A stretch of 64,000 nt of DNA from Neorickettsia helminthoeca str. Oregon (lineage in GTDB: Bacteria > Pseudomonadota > Alphaproteobacteria > Rickettsiales > Anaplasmataceae): assembly GCF_000632985.1 (NCBI RefSeq), contig NZ_CP007481.1:558001-622000 (forward strand), read 5' to 3'. Both the position numbers and the translations under genes were made by a program. Positions 18,748-26,922 of this stretch are shown here, piece by piece (position 1 is the first letter of the stretch; the number at the start of each line of letters is the position of its first letter). The notes under the pieces were generated by a model. The model did no database searches. It worked only from the letters and a program-made list of their open reading frames with translations, and had not been told where the DNA came from.

Positions 18748-19956
18748 ATGAAGATCGAAACAAGCTGGCTGAATAACTTCAGGCAGCTGATTCAAATAAT
18801 ACGTAATAATGCTGGAGAAGCAAGATTCGTCGGGGGATGCGTAAGGGATAGCATACTCGGAAGAAAAATCAGCGATTTTGACATCGCAACGACTTTGGAA
18901 CCTGAGGAAGCCATGAGTATATTGAGAGCAAATTCATTTACTGCGATCCCGACGGGCTTGAAACATGGCACTTTCACTACTCTGGTGGGTTCGCGCTCTG
19001 TGGAAATCACGACACTGAGAAAAGACCTAGAGTGTGATGGACGTCATGCTACCGTTATGTTCACAGAAAACTGGAAAGAGGATGCCAAAAGGCGGGATTT
19101 TACTTTCAATGCGTTGTACATGGATATAGATGGCAATGTATATGATTATTTTTCAGGATTGGAAGATCTGAAGTATCGAAGATTGAAATTCGTCGGTGAT
19201 CCATGTAAGAGAATCGAAGAAGATTATCTAAGAATACTCAGAGTATTTCGATTTCAGGCAAATATATGCAAGCTGCCGATAGGCATGGAGATATTGGAGG
19301 CCTGCGAAAAATACAAAGAACAGATTAACCTACTTTCCGGAGAGAGAATACAGGCAGAGATGCTCAAGCTACTTTCCTATGATAATTTCCTGTCTACATT
19401 GGAAGCGATGCAATCCGCCAAAGTACTAGAGAGGGTATTCAATACAGAAATACTATTCTCCAAAATAGATGCGGAAAGGACGCATCAATTAAGGGATCCG
19501 ATAGCCGCACTTGCATTACTCATCAGGAACACGGTTGACAATTATGATCTTCAATGGCTTTACCAGCGGTGGAGATTCTCAAAGAAGATCTATCAAATGC
19601 TAGACACTTTGATTCTGGAGAATCATATAGCTTCTCTACAAACAACAGCATCAAGACTCGGAAAAGATCTCGCAAATAAATTGCTCAAGATCCTGTATGC
19701 GGAAAACAAAATAAATGACAAAGAATATCAACAATTTTCTGTCGAACTTATTAGTTCTAGTGTTCCCGTTTTTCCTCTATTCGGCAGGGATCTGACACCG
19801 CTCGGATACAAAGGCCCTGAGCTAGGAAGGATCTTAAAATATCTGAAAACCTTATGGGAGGAAAGTGGTTGCCGTATGAACAGACAAGAGCTCCTCTCCA
19901 GGACAAAGAAGTATGATCCAGACAATATAGGAGAGAGGAATCCAAAACTGCGTTAA
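18748..19956 (+). CDS. CCA-adding tRNA nucleotidyltransferase / poly(A) polymerase family
   Basis: A 402-residue class II nucleotidyltransferase that builds or repairs the CCA end of tRNAs. It shows GGCVRD (29-34), catalytic carboxylates in SDFDIAT (Asp43, Asp45) and the RRDFTFNALYMD block (115-126). The tRNAs in this window lack encoded CCA, in agreement. A longer open frame upstream is only overlap with ppiD; ATG 18748 fits the family start. The promoter must lie inside the ppiD coding region, as only four bases separate the two starts. Confidence 0.9.
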   Translation: MKIETSWLNNFRQLIQIIRNNAGEARFVGGCVRDSILGRKISDFDIATTLEPEEAMSILRANSFTAIPTGLKHGTFTTLVGSRSVEITTLRKDLECDGRHATVMFTENWKEDAKRRDFTFNALYMDIDGNVYDYFSGLEDLKYRRLKFVGDPCKRIEEDYLRILRVFRFQANICKLPIGMEILEACEKYKEQINLLSGERIQAEMLKLLSYDNFLSTLEAMQSAKVLERVFNTEILFSKIDAERTHQLRDPIAALALLIRNTVDNYDLQWLYQRWRFSKKIYQMLDTLILENHIASLQTTASRLGKDLANKLLKILYAENKINDKEYQQFSVELISSSVPVFPLFGRDLTPLGYKGPELGRILKYLKTLWEESGCRMNRQELLSRTKKYDPDNIGERNPKLR

Positions 19957-20042
19957 GAAAGACGGAAACCTGGCTAAAGAAGAATCTATAGTGAAGTCAG
20001 TGGCAGTCTGCCAGATCCATTGCGAAAAAGATTCAAAAAAAA

Positions 20043-20942
20043 TCATCTGCTACGTCCTCCATCTCTAGAAGGATTTTGTACAAACTGTGTGAATCCAGCA
20101 CTAACATTACTACTGCTACCAATATTCGAAGCAGTACCACTGAAAATACCTAGGCTACTTCGCACTTTCGAGAGACTGAACAGACCTTCCGACTTACCAG
20201 GTATCCTAGTAGCAGATTGACTAAATTTTTCACCTCTGATCATATCCAAAAGAGAATCCTTTTGGGATGTAACCAAAGATTGAAGCTTTTTCACCGAAAC
20301 ATTGTTGTGTCCGAATATCCCGCGTGAATTTAATCTAGCGAAAACAGCAGAACTTATCACTCCAGCCTTTACTAGATCTTTCAGAGAGACTTTATTTTCT
20401 CTTCTATATATTTGCGCATGCTTCACATTTGATTGTGCAGTTTCTCCGGCTCTACATTTTGGGTCCATTCTTACGGCAATCATACAGATAAGGAGTCTTT
20501 TCAGAATTTCCTTAGCATCTTTTTTCTGTCTTGCAGAAGACATTTTGGCAAGAATATCGACATTGATCTCTTCTTCAATCTCTTCTTGCTCATCTTCCAA
20601 GTCTCTCTCTACTTCGAGCTCTGACTCCTTTTCCTTCAAACGAACTTGATCTCTCCCACTAATTCCTGGACCATCTTCAACAGTGCTGTATTCGACATTT
20701 TCCTCCAATAGCTTTTGACCAATGGGTAAGATCTTAGGTCCACTTATAAGTGCGACGATCCTTTCAATAATATGCAGAGGTAATCCACACATCCTCGCTA
20801 TTTTTGCTTGTTGCAGATAAAAATATTTGTAGAACCTTTGATAATAGTCCGATTCCGCTCCATCTAACGCTGCCATTGCTTCCATAGCGGAACGTTTTAT
20901 GTCTTCAAGAATTTCCTGAGCTATCTTTTCTTCAGTATCCAC
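20043..20942 (-). CDS. Charged protein with acidic coiled-coil segment, unrecognised
   Basis: I do not recognise this 299-residue protein. The first third is helical, with aromatic-rich SDYYQRFYKYFYLQQ near residue 30. There is a strongly acidic segment of Glu-rich repeats at about 104-130, likely a coiled coil, then a basic helical part. The C-terminal 70 residues are Ser/Gly/Asn-rich, ending in SRDGGRSR. No signal peptide or membrane segment is seen. A disordered, basic C-terminus is compatible with type IV secretion substrates, but this is weak evidence. A TATAAT-like box lies just upstream on the minus strand (near 20975). Confidence 0.75.
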   Translation of the reverse strand: MDTEEKIAQEILEDIKRSAMEAMAALDGAESDYYQRFYKYFYLQQAKIARMCGLPLHIIERIVALISGPKILPIGQKLLEENVEYSTVEDGPGISGRDQVRLKEKESELEVERDLEDEQEEIEEEINVDILAKMSSARQKKDAKEILKRLLICMIAVRMDPKCRAGETAQSNVKHAQIYRRENKVSLKDLVKAGVISSAVFARLNSRGIFGHNNVSVKKLQSLVTSQKDSLLDMIRGEKFSQSATRIPGKSEGLFSLSKVRSSLGIFSGTASNIGSSSNVSAGFTQFVQNPSRDGGRSR

Positions 20943-21136
20943 CAGACCTCACTTCGAAGGACCCTTACAAAAGAATTATAGCCAAACAACAAAAAGAAAG
21001 CCTAAATAAGTAATGAAAATTCCAATCCAATCGTCAAGAAATAAGTACTATGATAGGAGAGAATCAATAGACTACATCCACCAGATCAAAAGTATCATCT
21101 TAAGACACCACAAGAACATCTAAGCTAAGGGACTCA

Positions 21137-21769
21137 TCAGAAACGAAGAGTCATACCCCTCTCTTTCAGATACCGATGCAAAATATCTATGCTAGTGATT
21201 CGGAGATCATGTTTTTTAATGAACTCGGTTAAGTAAGGCAATCTGGCGGAATCACCTTGTTCATCCAATATTTCACATATCATCGACTCTGGCTTGAACC
21301 CGGCCAAACAGGCAAAAGTGGCGCTACCTTCGGTATGACCCAATCTAGCCTCCAGCCCATCTTTGTCGATCATGAGCGGAAAAACGTGTCCAGGTGACAC
21401 AAAGTCATCCTTCGTAACGTTATCCTGCACCAAGAGACCCATTGTGCGCACCCGGTCAGCAACGGAGATTCCAGTAGTTACACCCTCCCTCGCTTCTATA
21501 GTAGTGACAAATCTCGCAACATTTGGAACATCATCAATCCCGGACCGTCTAAGAAGTGTCAATTCGAGCTTCTTGCAGAGCTCTTCAGTCACACAAACGC
21601 ATGGAACCCCCCTACAATGGGTAACTGCAAAATTCATGATTTCTCTGGTCAACAACTGGACTGGCACAACTATATCCCCCTCATTCTCCCTATTGCCTGA
21701 GTCAACAAGCACGAAGGGCTTCCTTTTTTCTTTAAGCTCTTGCAGTATTTCTTCTACTGTCGAAAACAT
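21137..21769 (-). CDS. ribB: 3,4-dihydroxy-2-butanone 4-phosphate synthase
   Basis: RibB makes the four-carbon precursor of riboflavin from ribulose 5-phosphate. The 210-residue protein has the metal-binding loop NRENEGDIV, the block THCRGVPCV, the GVTTGISVADR region, and the late GHTEGSATFA motif carrying the conserved His and Glu. It lacks the GTP cyclohydrolase II half found in fused RibBA proteins. The ATG at 21769 is preferred; an in-frame TTG four codons earlier is possible. It indicates capacity for flavin synthesis. Confidence 0.93.
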   Translation of the reverse strand: MFSTVEEILQELKEKRKPFVLVDSGNRENEGDIVVPVQLLTREIMNFAVTHCRGVPCVCVTEELCKKLELTLLRRSGIDDVPNVARFVTTIEAREGVTTGISVADRVRTMGLLVQDNVTKDDFVSPGHVFPLMIDKDGLEARLGHTEGSATFACLAGFKPESMICEILDEQGDSARLPYLTEFIKKHDLRITSIDILHRYLKERGMTLRF

Positions 21770-21938
21770 TTTGTATAGCAACCAGTCCAGTTATAAAATA
21801 CATCATCTTAACAGGAAAATCCAATTAGCATTGCTGCAGTGAATCCAAAACCAATCCAAGGGAAAAGCTGAATTTTGCTTCTGATAAGCTATTTTTGCAT
21901 TAGTATACCTATAATACTAGAGTGGAGGAGCTTAAGAG

Positions 21939-21995
21939 ATGCTAATTACTTATACACAAACACGAGGTATTCAGACTTGCGTTGTCTTAAAGTAG
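21939..21995 (+). CDS. Putative 18-codon upstream open reading frame before ftsK
   Basis: An ATG at 21939 is preceded by GGAGG about 10-15 bases upstream and encodes [18 protein letters not shown] before a TAG. The stop lies 10 bases before the GTG start of ftsK, which itself has no clear ribosome-binding site. It could supply ribosomes by re-initiation, or be chance. Confidence 0.3.
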   Translation: MLITYTQTRGIQTCVVLK

Positions 21996-22005
21996 TCACG
22001 AATCA

Positions 22006-24411
22006 GTGTTAAACTGCTACGCGTCAGTGATAACAAAGAGAGTGCATAATAAGCTTCAGAACATTACCCACATATTATTCGGAATAACATATAGACTCGG
22101 ATTACTTTTCCTGATTGTATGCGGTTTGATAAGTAACCCAGAGGAGGCATCCTTCAATGTAGCAGTGGAAAAATCTAGAAATGAAATGCTATTTCTTGGT
22201 TCATTTGTAGCAACCTTTTGCATGAATTTCCTAGGTTTAGGATTTTATTTGTTGTGTCTGTTTTTGATCTTCAGTGCAGCCTTTTCAAAAGAAAAAAAAG
22301 TACTTTCCATACTATTCATCCTGCTGAGTATCGTGGTACTAGCAAAGCTAACTCCGTCAGAAGAATGGCTCTTTGGATCTTACGGAGGTGTCATTGGATC
22401 ATTGATAGCAAAGCACTTGAAGTATCCACGCGCGGTCTACTGGTGCATCGCTGGGATGCTGCTAATCGTGACACGAATATTCAATCTCCTAACCCTGCGG
22501 AGGATAAGGAAAATACTCAAGAAGATATACCGGCTACTGAAAACGGTCATAGTTGCCATTTGGAGCAAGAGAAAATTCGACTTTCGGAGAAAAGGAACAG
22601 AACCCATTACTCCAAACAGCGCTGTTTTATCAGTAGATAGGTTCAAAGAAGAACTTCCAGTTGTCTCGACGTATACCTTTCTCAGGAGAGCGACAGATCA
22701 AGAAGAGTCCAGTACTGGACAGCCCGGAAGTAGGGTTCAAGCGTGTGATGAAAGTACAGCAGAAAAGTGCCCCACTGAAGATTGCAATCTTGATGATACT
22801 GATCTCTCTATACACTCAGATTACTCCGGTTCTGAGGAGGTAAAAATTACTACCACCCACAATACGTCGAGAGAAAAGAAATCCATATTCCAGAAAGCCA
22901 GGGAGGCAGCGAAATTAGGTGGATCAGGAAAAGTAAGGAGTACAATACCGTCCTTGGATCTTCTCAAAAGAGGAAACCCATCGCAAAAATGCGCCGAGGA
23001 TACTCTAGGCAGAGCTGAGAACCTGAAAAAGGTTCTAGAGGATTTCAAAATAGATTGCAAAATTGTCGAAATCAGTGTGGGTCCGATAGTGACGCTCTAT
23101 GAACTCCAGCCAGCAGCAGGAATCAAGTCATCCAGTATAATTTCCCTTTCCACGGACGTTGCAAGAACAATGAGTGCAGTCTCAGCAAGGATTTCCATTA
23201 TTCCGGGGAGGAACGCAATAGGAATAGAGCTACCAAATAAGCACAGGGAAGTGGTGCTATTGAGGGAACTTTTGGAATCGGAAGTATACAAGGATCAGAA
23301 TATTGTGCTTCCAATAGCACTTGGAAAGAATATAAGTGGCGAACCTATAGTTGCCGATCTTACAAAAATGCCACACCTTTTAGTTGCTGGAACAACTGGC
23401 TCAGGGAAATCCGTGGCAATAAATGCAATGATCCTCTCCTTAATCTACAGGCTGGAACCGCATGAGTGTAAACTTATAATGGTAGATCCAAAAATGTTAG
23501 AACTATCCATCTATGATGATATACCGCATTTACTTTCACCGGTTGTAACAGATCCAAAAAAAGCGGTCGTAGCGCTGAAGTGGGTTGTCAAAGAAATGGA
23601 GCGACGCTATAAGCTCATGACCAAACTCGCGGTCAGGAACATTGAGAGATACAACAAAAAAGCTGAAGAATTCATCAAAAACAACAAACTCTTCGAATAT
23701 GAGGAAGCAGTTGGCATAGATCCAACAACAGGCGAAAAATTAACACAAATGAAAAGTATTCAACTTAAGAAACTCCCGCTTATTGTGGTGGTGGTGGACG
23801 AGATGGCCGATCTGATGCTTGTTGCTGGAAAAGAAATTGAGACATCCATACAAAGATTAGCGCAGATGGCTAGGGCATCTGGGATCCACATTATCATGGC
23901 GACTCAAAGACCATCTGTAGATGTGATCACAGGCGTGATCAAAGCGAATTTCCCAACCAGGATAAGCTTCGCTGTTACCTCGAAGATCGATAGTAGGACC
24001 ATACTCGGTGAACAGGGGGCAGAACAACTCCTAGGACGCGGAGATATGTTATATATGTCCTCAGGACAGACGCCTATCAGAGTCCATGGTCCGTATGTGA
24101 GCGATACTGAAGTCGAAAAAATCGTGGAACATCTAAGAAAATCAGGCATCCCTGAATATGACTGCAGTATCACTCTTGAAGAAAACTCAGATGAAAGTAC
24201 AGCGATTTGTACATCAGTGGGGGATGATTTTGACTCCCTATACAACCAAGCAGTGGAAATAATAAAGCGTGATAATAAGGTTTCTATAAGTTATATCCAG
24301 CGCAAGCTTTCGATTGGATACAATAAGGCTGCCAAACTGGTCGAAAAAATGGAAGAAGAAGGTATTGTGAGCCCTCCTAACCAGGCTGGAAAAAGAAACA
24401 TTCTTCTTTAG
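22006..24411 (+). CDS. ftsK: DNA translocase FtsK
   Basis: FtsK couples septum formation to chromosome segregation by pumping DNA. The 801-residue protein begins with four membrane helices (within about residues 25-165), followed by a charged linker. The RecA-like motor has Walker A GTTGSGKS (462-469) and a Walker B region [12 protein letters not shown]. The C-terminal winged-helix gamma domain (about 741-801) reads chromosome-orienting sequences. The start is GTG at 22006 or 22027; neither has a strong ribosome-binding site. A TATAAT at 21910-21915 probably marks the promoter. Confidence 0.95.
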   Translation: MLNCYASVITKRVHNKLQNITHILFGITYRLGLLFLIVCGLISNPEEASFNVAVEKSRNEMLFLGSFVATFCMNFLGLGFYLLCLFLIFSAAFSKEKKVLSILFILLSIVVLAKLTPSEEWLFGSYGGVIGSLIAKHLKYPRAVYWCIAGMLLIVTRIFNLLTLRRIRKILKKIYRLLKTVIVAIWSKRKFDFRRKGTEPITPNSAVLSVDRFKEELPVVSTYTFLRRATDQEESSTGQPGSRVQACDESTAEKCPTEDCNLDDTDLSIHSDYSGSEEVKITTTHNTSREKKSIFQKAREAAKLGGSGKVRSTIPSLDLLKRGNPSQKCAEDTLGRAENLKKVLEDFKIDCKIVEISVGPIVTLYELQPAAGIKSSSIISLSTDVARTMSAVSARISIIPGRNAIGIELPNKHREVVLLRELLESEVYKDQNIVLPIALGKNISGEPIVADLTKMPHLLVAGTTGSGKSVAINAMILSLIYRLEPHECKLIMVDPKMLELSIYDDIPHLLSPVVTDPKKAVVALKWVVKEMERRYKLMTKLAVRNIERYNKKAEEFIKNNKLFEYEEAVGIDPTTGEKLTQMKSIQLKKLPLIVVVVDEMADLMLVAGKEIETSIQRLAQMARASGIHIIMATQRPSVDVITGVIKANFPTRISFAVTSKIDSRTILGEQGAEQLLGRGDMLYMSSGQTPIRVHGPYVSDTEVEKIVEHLRKSGIPEYDCSITLEENSDESTAICTSVGDDFDSLYNQAVEIIKRDNKVSISYIQRKLSIGYNKAAKLVEKMEEEGIVSPPNQAGKRNILL

Positions 24412-24556
24412 ATCGATATGAATGCCATACTTTTTGGATTCACCATCTAAGTTATGGGTGTGACAGTCCTTTCGATCTAGTTGATCGTAACAGTTTAGGT
24501 TTGATGGTAAAAATTGCTTTGCTATCACAAAATGCTGTCGCCCTAATAGTAAAAAG

Positions 24557-24586
24557 TTGCTATTTGAGCGCAGAATTAGTTATAAT
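24557..24586 (+). promoter_or_regulatory. Predicted promoter of the small disordered protein gene
   Basis: TTGCTA (24557-24562), an 18-base spacer, then a perfect TATAAT (24581-24586), 39 bases before the ATG at 24626. Confidence 0.6.
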
Positions 24587-24610
24587 ATTTACGATTACTA
24601 TCTTTCAATC

Positions 24611-24619
24611 GGAGGAGGT
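24611..24619 (+). promoter_or_regulatory. Exceptionally strong ribosome-binding site
   Basis: GGAGGAGGT lies six bases before the ATG at 24626. It is by far the closest match to the anti-Shine-Dalgarno sequence seen in this window and fixes the start of the following gene. Confidence 0.8.
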
Positions 24620-24625
24620 AGCATT

Positions 24626-25027
24626 ATGCTGAAAAGATATACTAAAAACCGTCATAAGGGACATAATGCAAGGTCCGCTTCTGGTACAGGCTCTTGGTTA
24701 ACAAGTACTACTCACCAAGATCAACGTGATTCTGGCGAGACTCAATCGGATCATTCAGATCATGACGAAACAGACACAGTCAACACCGGTACCGCAGGTG
24801 CTCCGCGCCCTAGCACACCTGAAAGTAGAGGCTTAATGAAAAGTCCTGCGATACGTCTGCGTGAATTATACAATCCCGGAAACGCTGCTACTCAACTATT
24901 TGGCCCTATCTGTGCTACTAACAATACCTCACTTGAAAATGACGGAGGAAACCCAGGTGGAGTAGTTAGCAAGGCTGCCTGTGAAGGTTTACAAGGTTGC
25001 GGCAGGGGTGCGGCAACAGATAAATAA
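24626..25027 (+). CDS. Small disordered lineage-specific protein
   Basis: I do not recognise this 133-residue protein. The first 15 residues are basic (MLKRYTKNRHKGHNAR). Residues 15-70 are rich in Ser, Thr, Asp, His and Gln and almost free of large hydrophobics, so probably disordered. The C-terminal half has LRELYNPGNAATQLFGP and a Gly/Cys-rich end (EGLQGCGRG). There is no signal peptide or membrane segment. A near-perfect ribosome-binding site and a good promoter argue for high expression, and the Ser/Thr/His-rich composition is unlike its housekeeping neighbours. A secreted or regulatory role is conceivable but not shown. Confidence 0.75.
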   Translation: MLKRYTKNRHKGHNARSASGTGSWLTSTTHQDQRDSGETQSDHSDHDETDTVNTGTAGAPRPSTPESRGLMKSPAIRLRELYNPGNAATQLFGPICATNNTSLENDGGNPGGVVSKAACEGLQGCGRGAATDK

Positions 25028-25394
25028 GAGCGTCTAGTACCTAAAAGGTATTTTCGGGGAAGGATAAAAGCGCAACGGCAGTTTTCTTGCGGTAATTTAC
25101 TCTAGACCAGCGTGCGCACAGGCGCAGTATAAGTGCAGAAACACCTCAGATAAAAAGCAGCGCTAGAGCGCAGACCGCCTGTGATGCTGTTGTGGGCCAG
25201 GATGATGAAGTATGGGCACAAAATAATATGGTCTGGCGCGGCCAATTGTAGCGTACAGAGGAGACTATAAATTCAAGAAAAATGTCCAGAGTGGCGGATT
25301 CTCATTCAACTCACACAATAGGAGTAGACTATCGACCGTGAGTGCAAATCTCCAATCGGGCCACGATGGAATACTTCCAGATCGTAGTTGTACA
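25028..25394. other. Intergenic region with possible coding remnant
   Basis: About 367 bases between two convergent genes. The plus strand carries a frame of about 52 codons without a usable start (about 25101-25250), Ser/Arg-rich then ending NNMVWRGQL. Its composition recalls the preceding disordered gene. No RNA gene was recognised. Confidence 0.45.
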
Positions 25395-26189
25395 CTACTC
25401 CGACGTCCCAAGTAATTCAGTATTGCCACGCGGCTCGGAGTAGTATAATCCCAGTGAGCCAAGCATCCTGAATCCCATTTTCTTGTAGAGACCCGCTGAA
25501 ATCGGATTTATGCAATGAGCAATCACACTCGTACAACCAAGTTCCTTAACCAACACAATCCGCTGTAGTATCATCTGCGCACCGATTCCCTGCCCTCTAT
25601 ATTTGTAATCCAAGCCGTCAGCATAGAAGCAGGCAACTTGATTCTCTAAATAGAAGCCACACACTCCTACGATCTCAGCATCTTTAAATACTAAGAAAAA
25701 TCTCAGCCTATTGGAATCAGCCCTTTCAATCCCACGGAATGATATCGATACCAGCTCGCTTCTATGGCAGAAAATCCTTGAAGAGAGCCAATCGAATAAC
25801 TTTAGCTGCTCTGAATTCTCAATTGGAATCAGCTCCACAGAGGAGTCAATTTTATCTACAGGAACGTCATATCGAGAAATATCGAGGAATGCTTTCTTCG
25901 GATTACTGGTACATCGAATACCATATTTTTTCAGATATATCCGTAATAGCGTCATTCCCGGCTCAACAGACCAGGACATCTCCCATTGGCGCTCATCGAG
26001 ATATTCCAAGATTGTTTTCAATTCATTTTCTTGCACCACACTCGAGCAGAAAACATAATTGAACAACGAATCCCTAGCGCAATTGTACACTATCAGATGA
26101 TCACCTATTTTCATTGTTTCCCCGCCAGAGATTTCTGATAGATAGGAAACATACTGTTGCAAATTCTGTGAATGCAGCCAACCAGCCAT
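25395..26189 (-). CDS. GNAT-family N-acetyltransferase
   Basis: The C-terminal half of this 264-residue protein is a GCN5-type acetyltransferase. It has the acetyl-CoA loop RGQGIG (198-203), the preceding strand ACFYADGLDYKY, and the late segment SAGLYKKMGF typical of motif B. The N-terminal 110 residues form an extra domain with no clear relatives. The substrate, whether a protein, a small molecule or an antibiotic-like compound, cannot be read from the sequence. Confidence 0.85.
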   Translation of the reverse strand: MAGWLHSQNLQQYVSYLSEISGGETMKIGDHLIVYNCARDSLFNYVFCSSVVQENELKTILEYLDERQWEMSWSVEPGMTLLRIYLKKYGIRCTSNPKKAFLDISRYDVPVDKIDSSVELIPIENSEQLKLFDWLSSRIFCHRSELVSISFRGIERADSNRLRFFLVFKDAEIVGVCGFYLENQVACFYADGLDYKYRGQGIGAQMILQRIVLVKELGCTSVIAHCINPISAGLYKKMGFRMLGSLGLYYSEPRGNTELLGTSE

Positions 26190-26234
26190 ACATTAATAAA
26201 AAAAGCTTATCAATATCTAACTGGAAGTTCGGTT

Positions 26235-26678
26235 TTATTCAATACCGTACCCATGACCATGACCTGAACCCATACTAGGAGTGCTATCAGGAGCAACAAT
26301 AGCAGCCCCACTCATATGTGATGGAGGTGAAACACCCTCCAAACGGAGCACGGCCGCAACTCTATGAGCCGTCTGAGAAAGCTCAGAGTTAAATTCCTGA
26401 ACCTGCTGTACGACGTTCGGCAAACCAAGGGCACTAAGATCGCTAAGCTTTAGCATCCCTTCCAGGAAATTCCCAGATAACAAACCCATAGCACCACCAA
26501 CCTGCTGCCCAACCTGGTCAATATTACCGGTTTGCGCAGAAACCACACTCGTATTGACACCCTTAACCGGCTCAGTAAGATTTACAACTCCGCCACTACC
26601 GCCTTCCTTAGCCATCTTAGACTGGATCATTGACTGCTGTACCGCCCCGAGACCGCCTCCGCCGCCTACTCCTTCCAT
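26235..26678 (-). CDS. Gly-rich small protein, unrecognised
   Basis: I do not recognise this 147-residue protein. It starts MEGVGGGGGLGAVQQSMIQ, has a predicted helical middle (residues 70-115, with VVQQVQEFNSELSQTAHRVA), and ends in a His/Gly tail GHGHGYGIE. No signal peptide, cysteines or membrane segment are seen. Its base composition is more GC-rich than its neighbours. Its first 22 codons plus 18 upstream bases are duplicated at 26757-26841, producing a truncated second copy. That duplication suggests a locus prone to rearrangement, as seen for lineage-specific antigens or effectors, though no such role is shown. Confidence 0.75.
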   Translation of the reverse strand: MEGVGGGGGLGAVQQSMIQSKMAKEGGSGGVVNLTEPVKGVNTSVVSAQTGNIDQVGQQVGGAMGLLSGNFLEGMLKLSDLSALGLPNVVQQVQEFNSELSQTAHRVAAVLRLEGVSPPSHMSGAAIVAPDSTPSMGSGHGHGYGIE

Positions 26679-26696
26679 AACTGTTGCGTATTAGAC
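26612..26696. repeat. 85-bp direct repeat, copy in the intact gene
   Basis: Covers the 5' end and 18 upstream bases of the Gly-rich gene. It matches 26757-26841 with a single mismatch, offset 145 bases. Confidence 0.95.
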
Positions 26697-26730
26697 TTTT
26701 TCTTAATTCTATCACAAGACTGATGAATAA

Positions 26731-26823
26731 TCAGCTAAACACGTAAAATCCACCAACCATCTTGGACTGGATCATTGACTGCTGTACCGCCCCGAGACCG
26801 CCTCCGCCGCCTACTCCTTCCAT
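26731..26823 (-). pseudogene. Truncated duplicate of the Gly-rich gene
   Basis: The orphan repeat keeps the ATG and 22 codons of the Gly-rich gene, then runs into unrelated sequence (MVGGFYVFS) and stops after 30 codons. It is a partial 5' duplicate rather than a full gene. If translated, it would make a peptide sharing only the Gly-rich N-terminus. Confidence 0.75.
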
Positions 26824-26841
26824 AACTGTTGCGTATTAGAC
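26757..26841. repeat. 85-bp direct repeat, orphan copy
   Basis: Second copy of the 85-base unit, lying upstream of the intact gene on its minus strand. The two copies are separated by 60 bases. Confidence 0.95.
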
Positions 26842-26922
26842 GCTCCAATCGACTTCAAGTCGCGAAGACCAATCTTGGACCCTACTCCAACTAATTTTGG
26901 CCCACAGCACAACCGACCCACA

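Noticed and set aside
24508-24630. Plus-strand frame starting MVKIALLSQNAVALIV upstream of the disordered gene
   Set aside because: It overlaps the predicted promoter and ribosome-binding site of the real gene and has no ribosome-binding site of its own.
25150-25190. GCGCAGACCGCC sequence reminiscent of an RNase P RNA element
   Set aside because: None of the other conserved RNase P blocks, such as GAGGAAAGTCCGGGC, is nearby.
25265-25462. 65-codon minus-strand frame overlapping the end of the GNAT gene
   Set aside because: It overlaps the real gene in another frame, has no family features and no ribosome-binding site.
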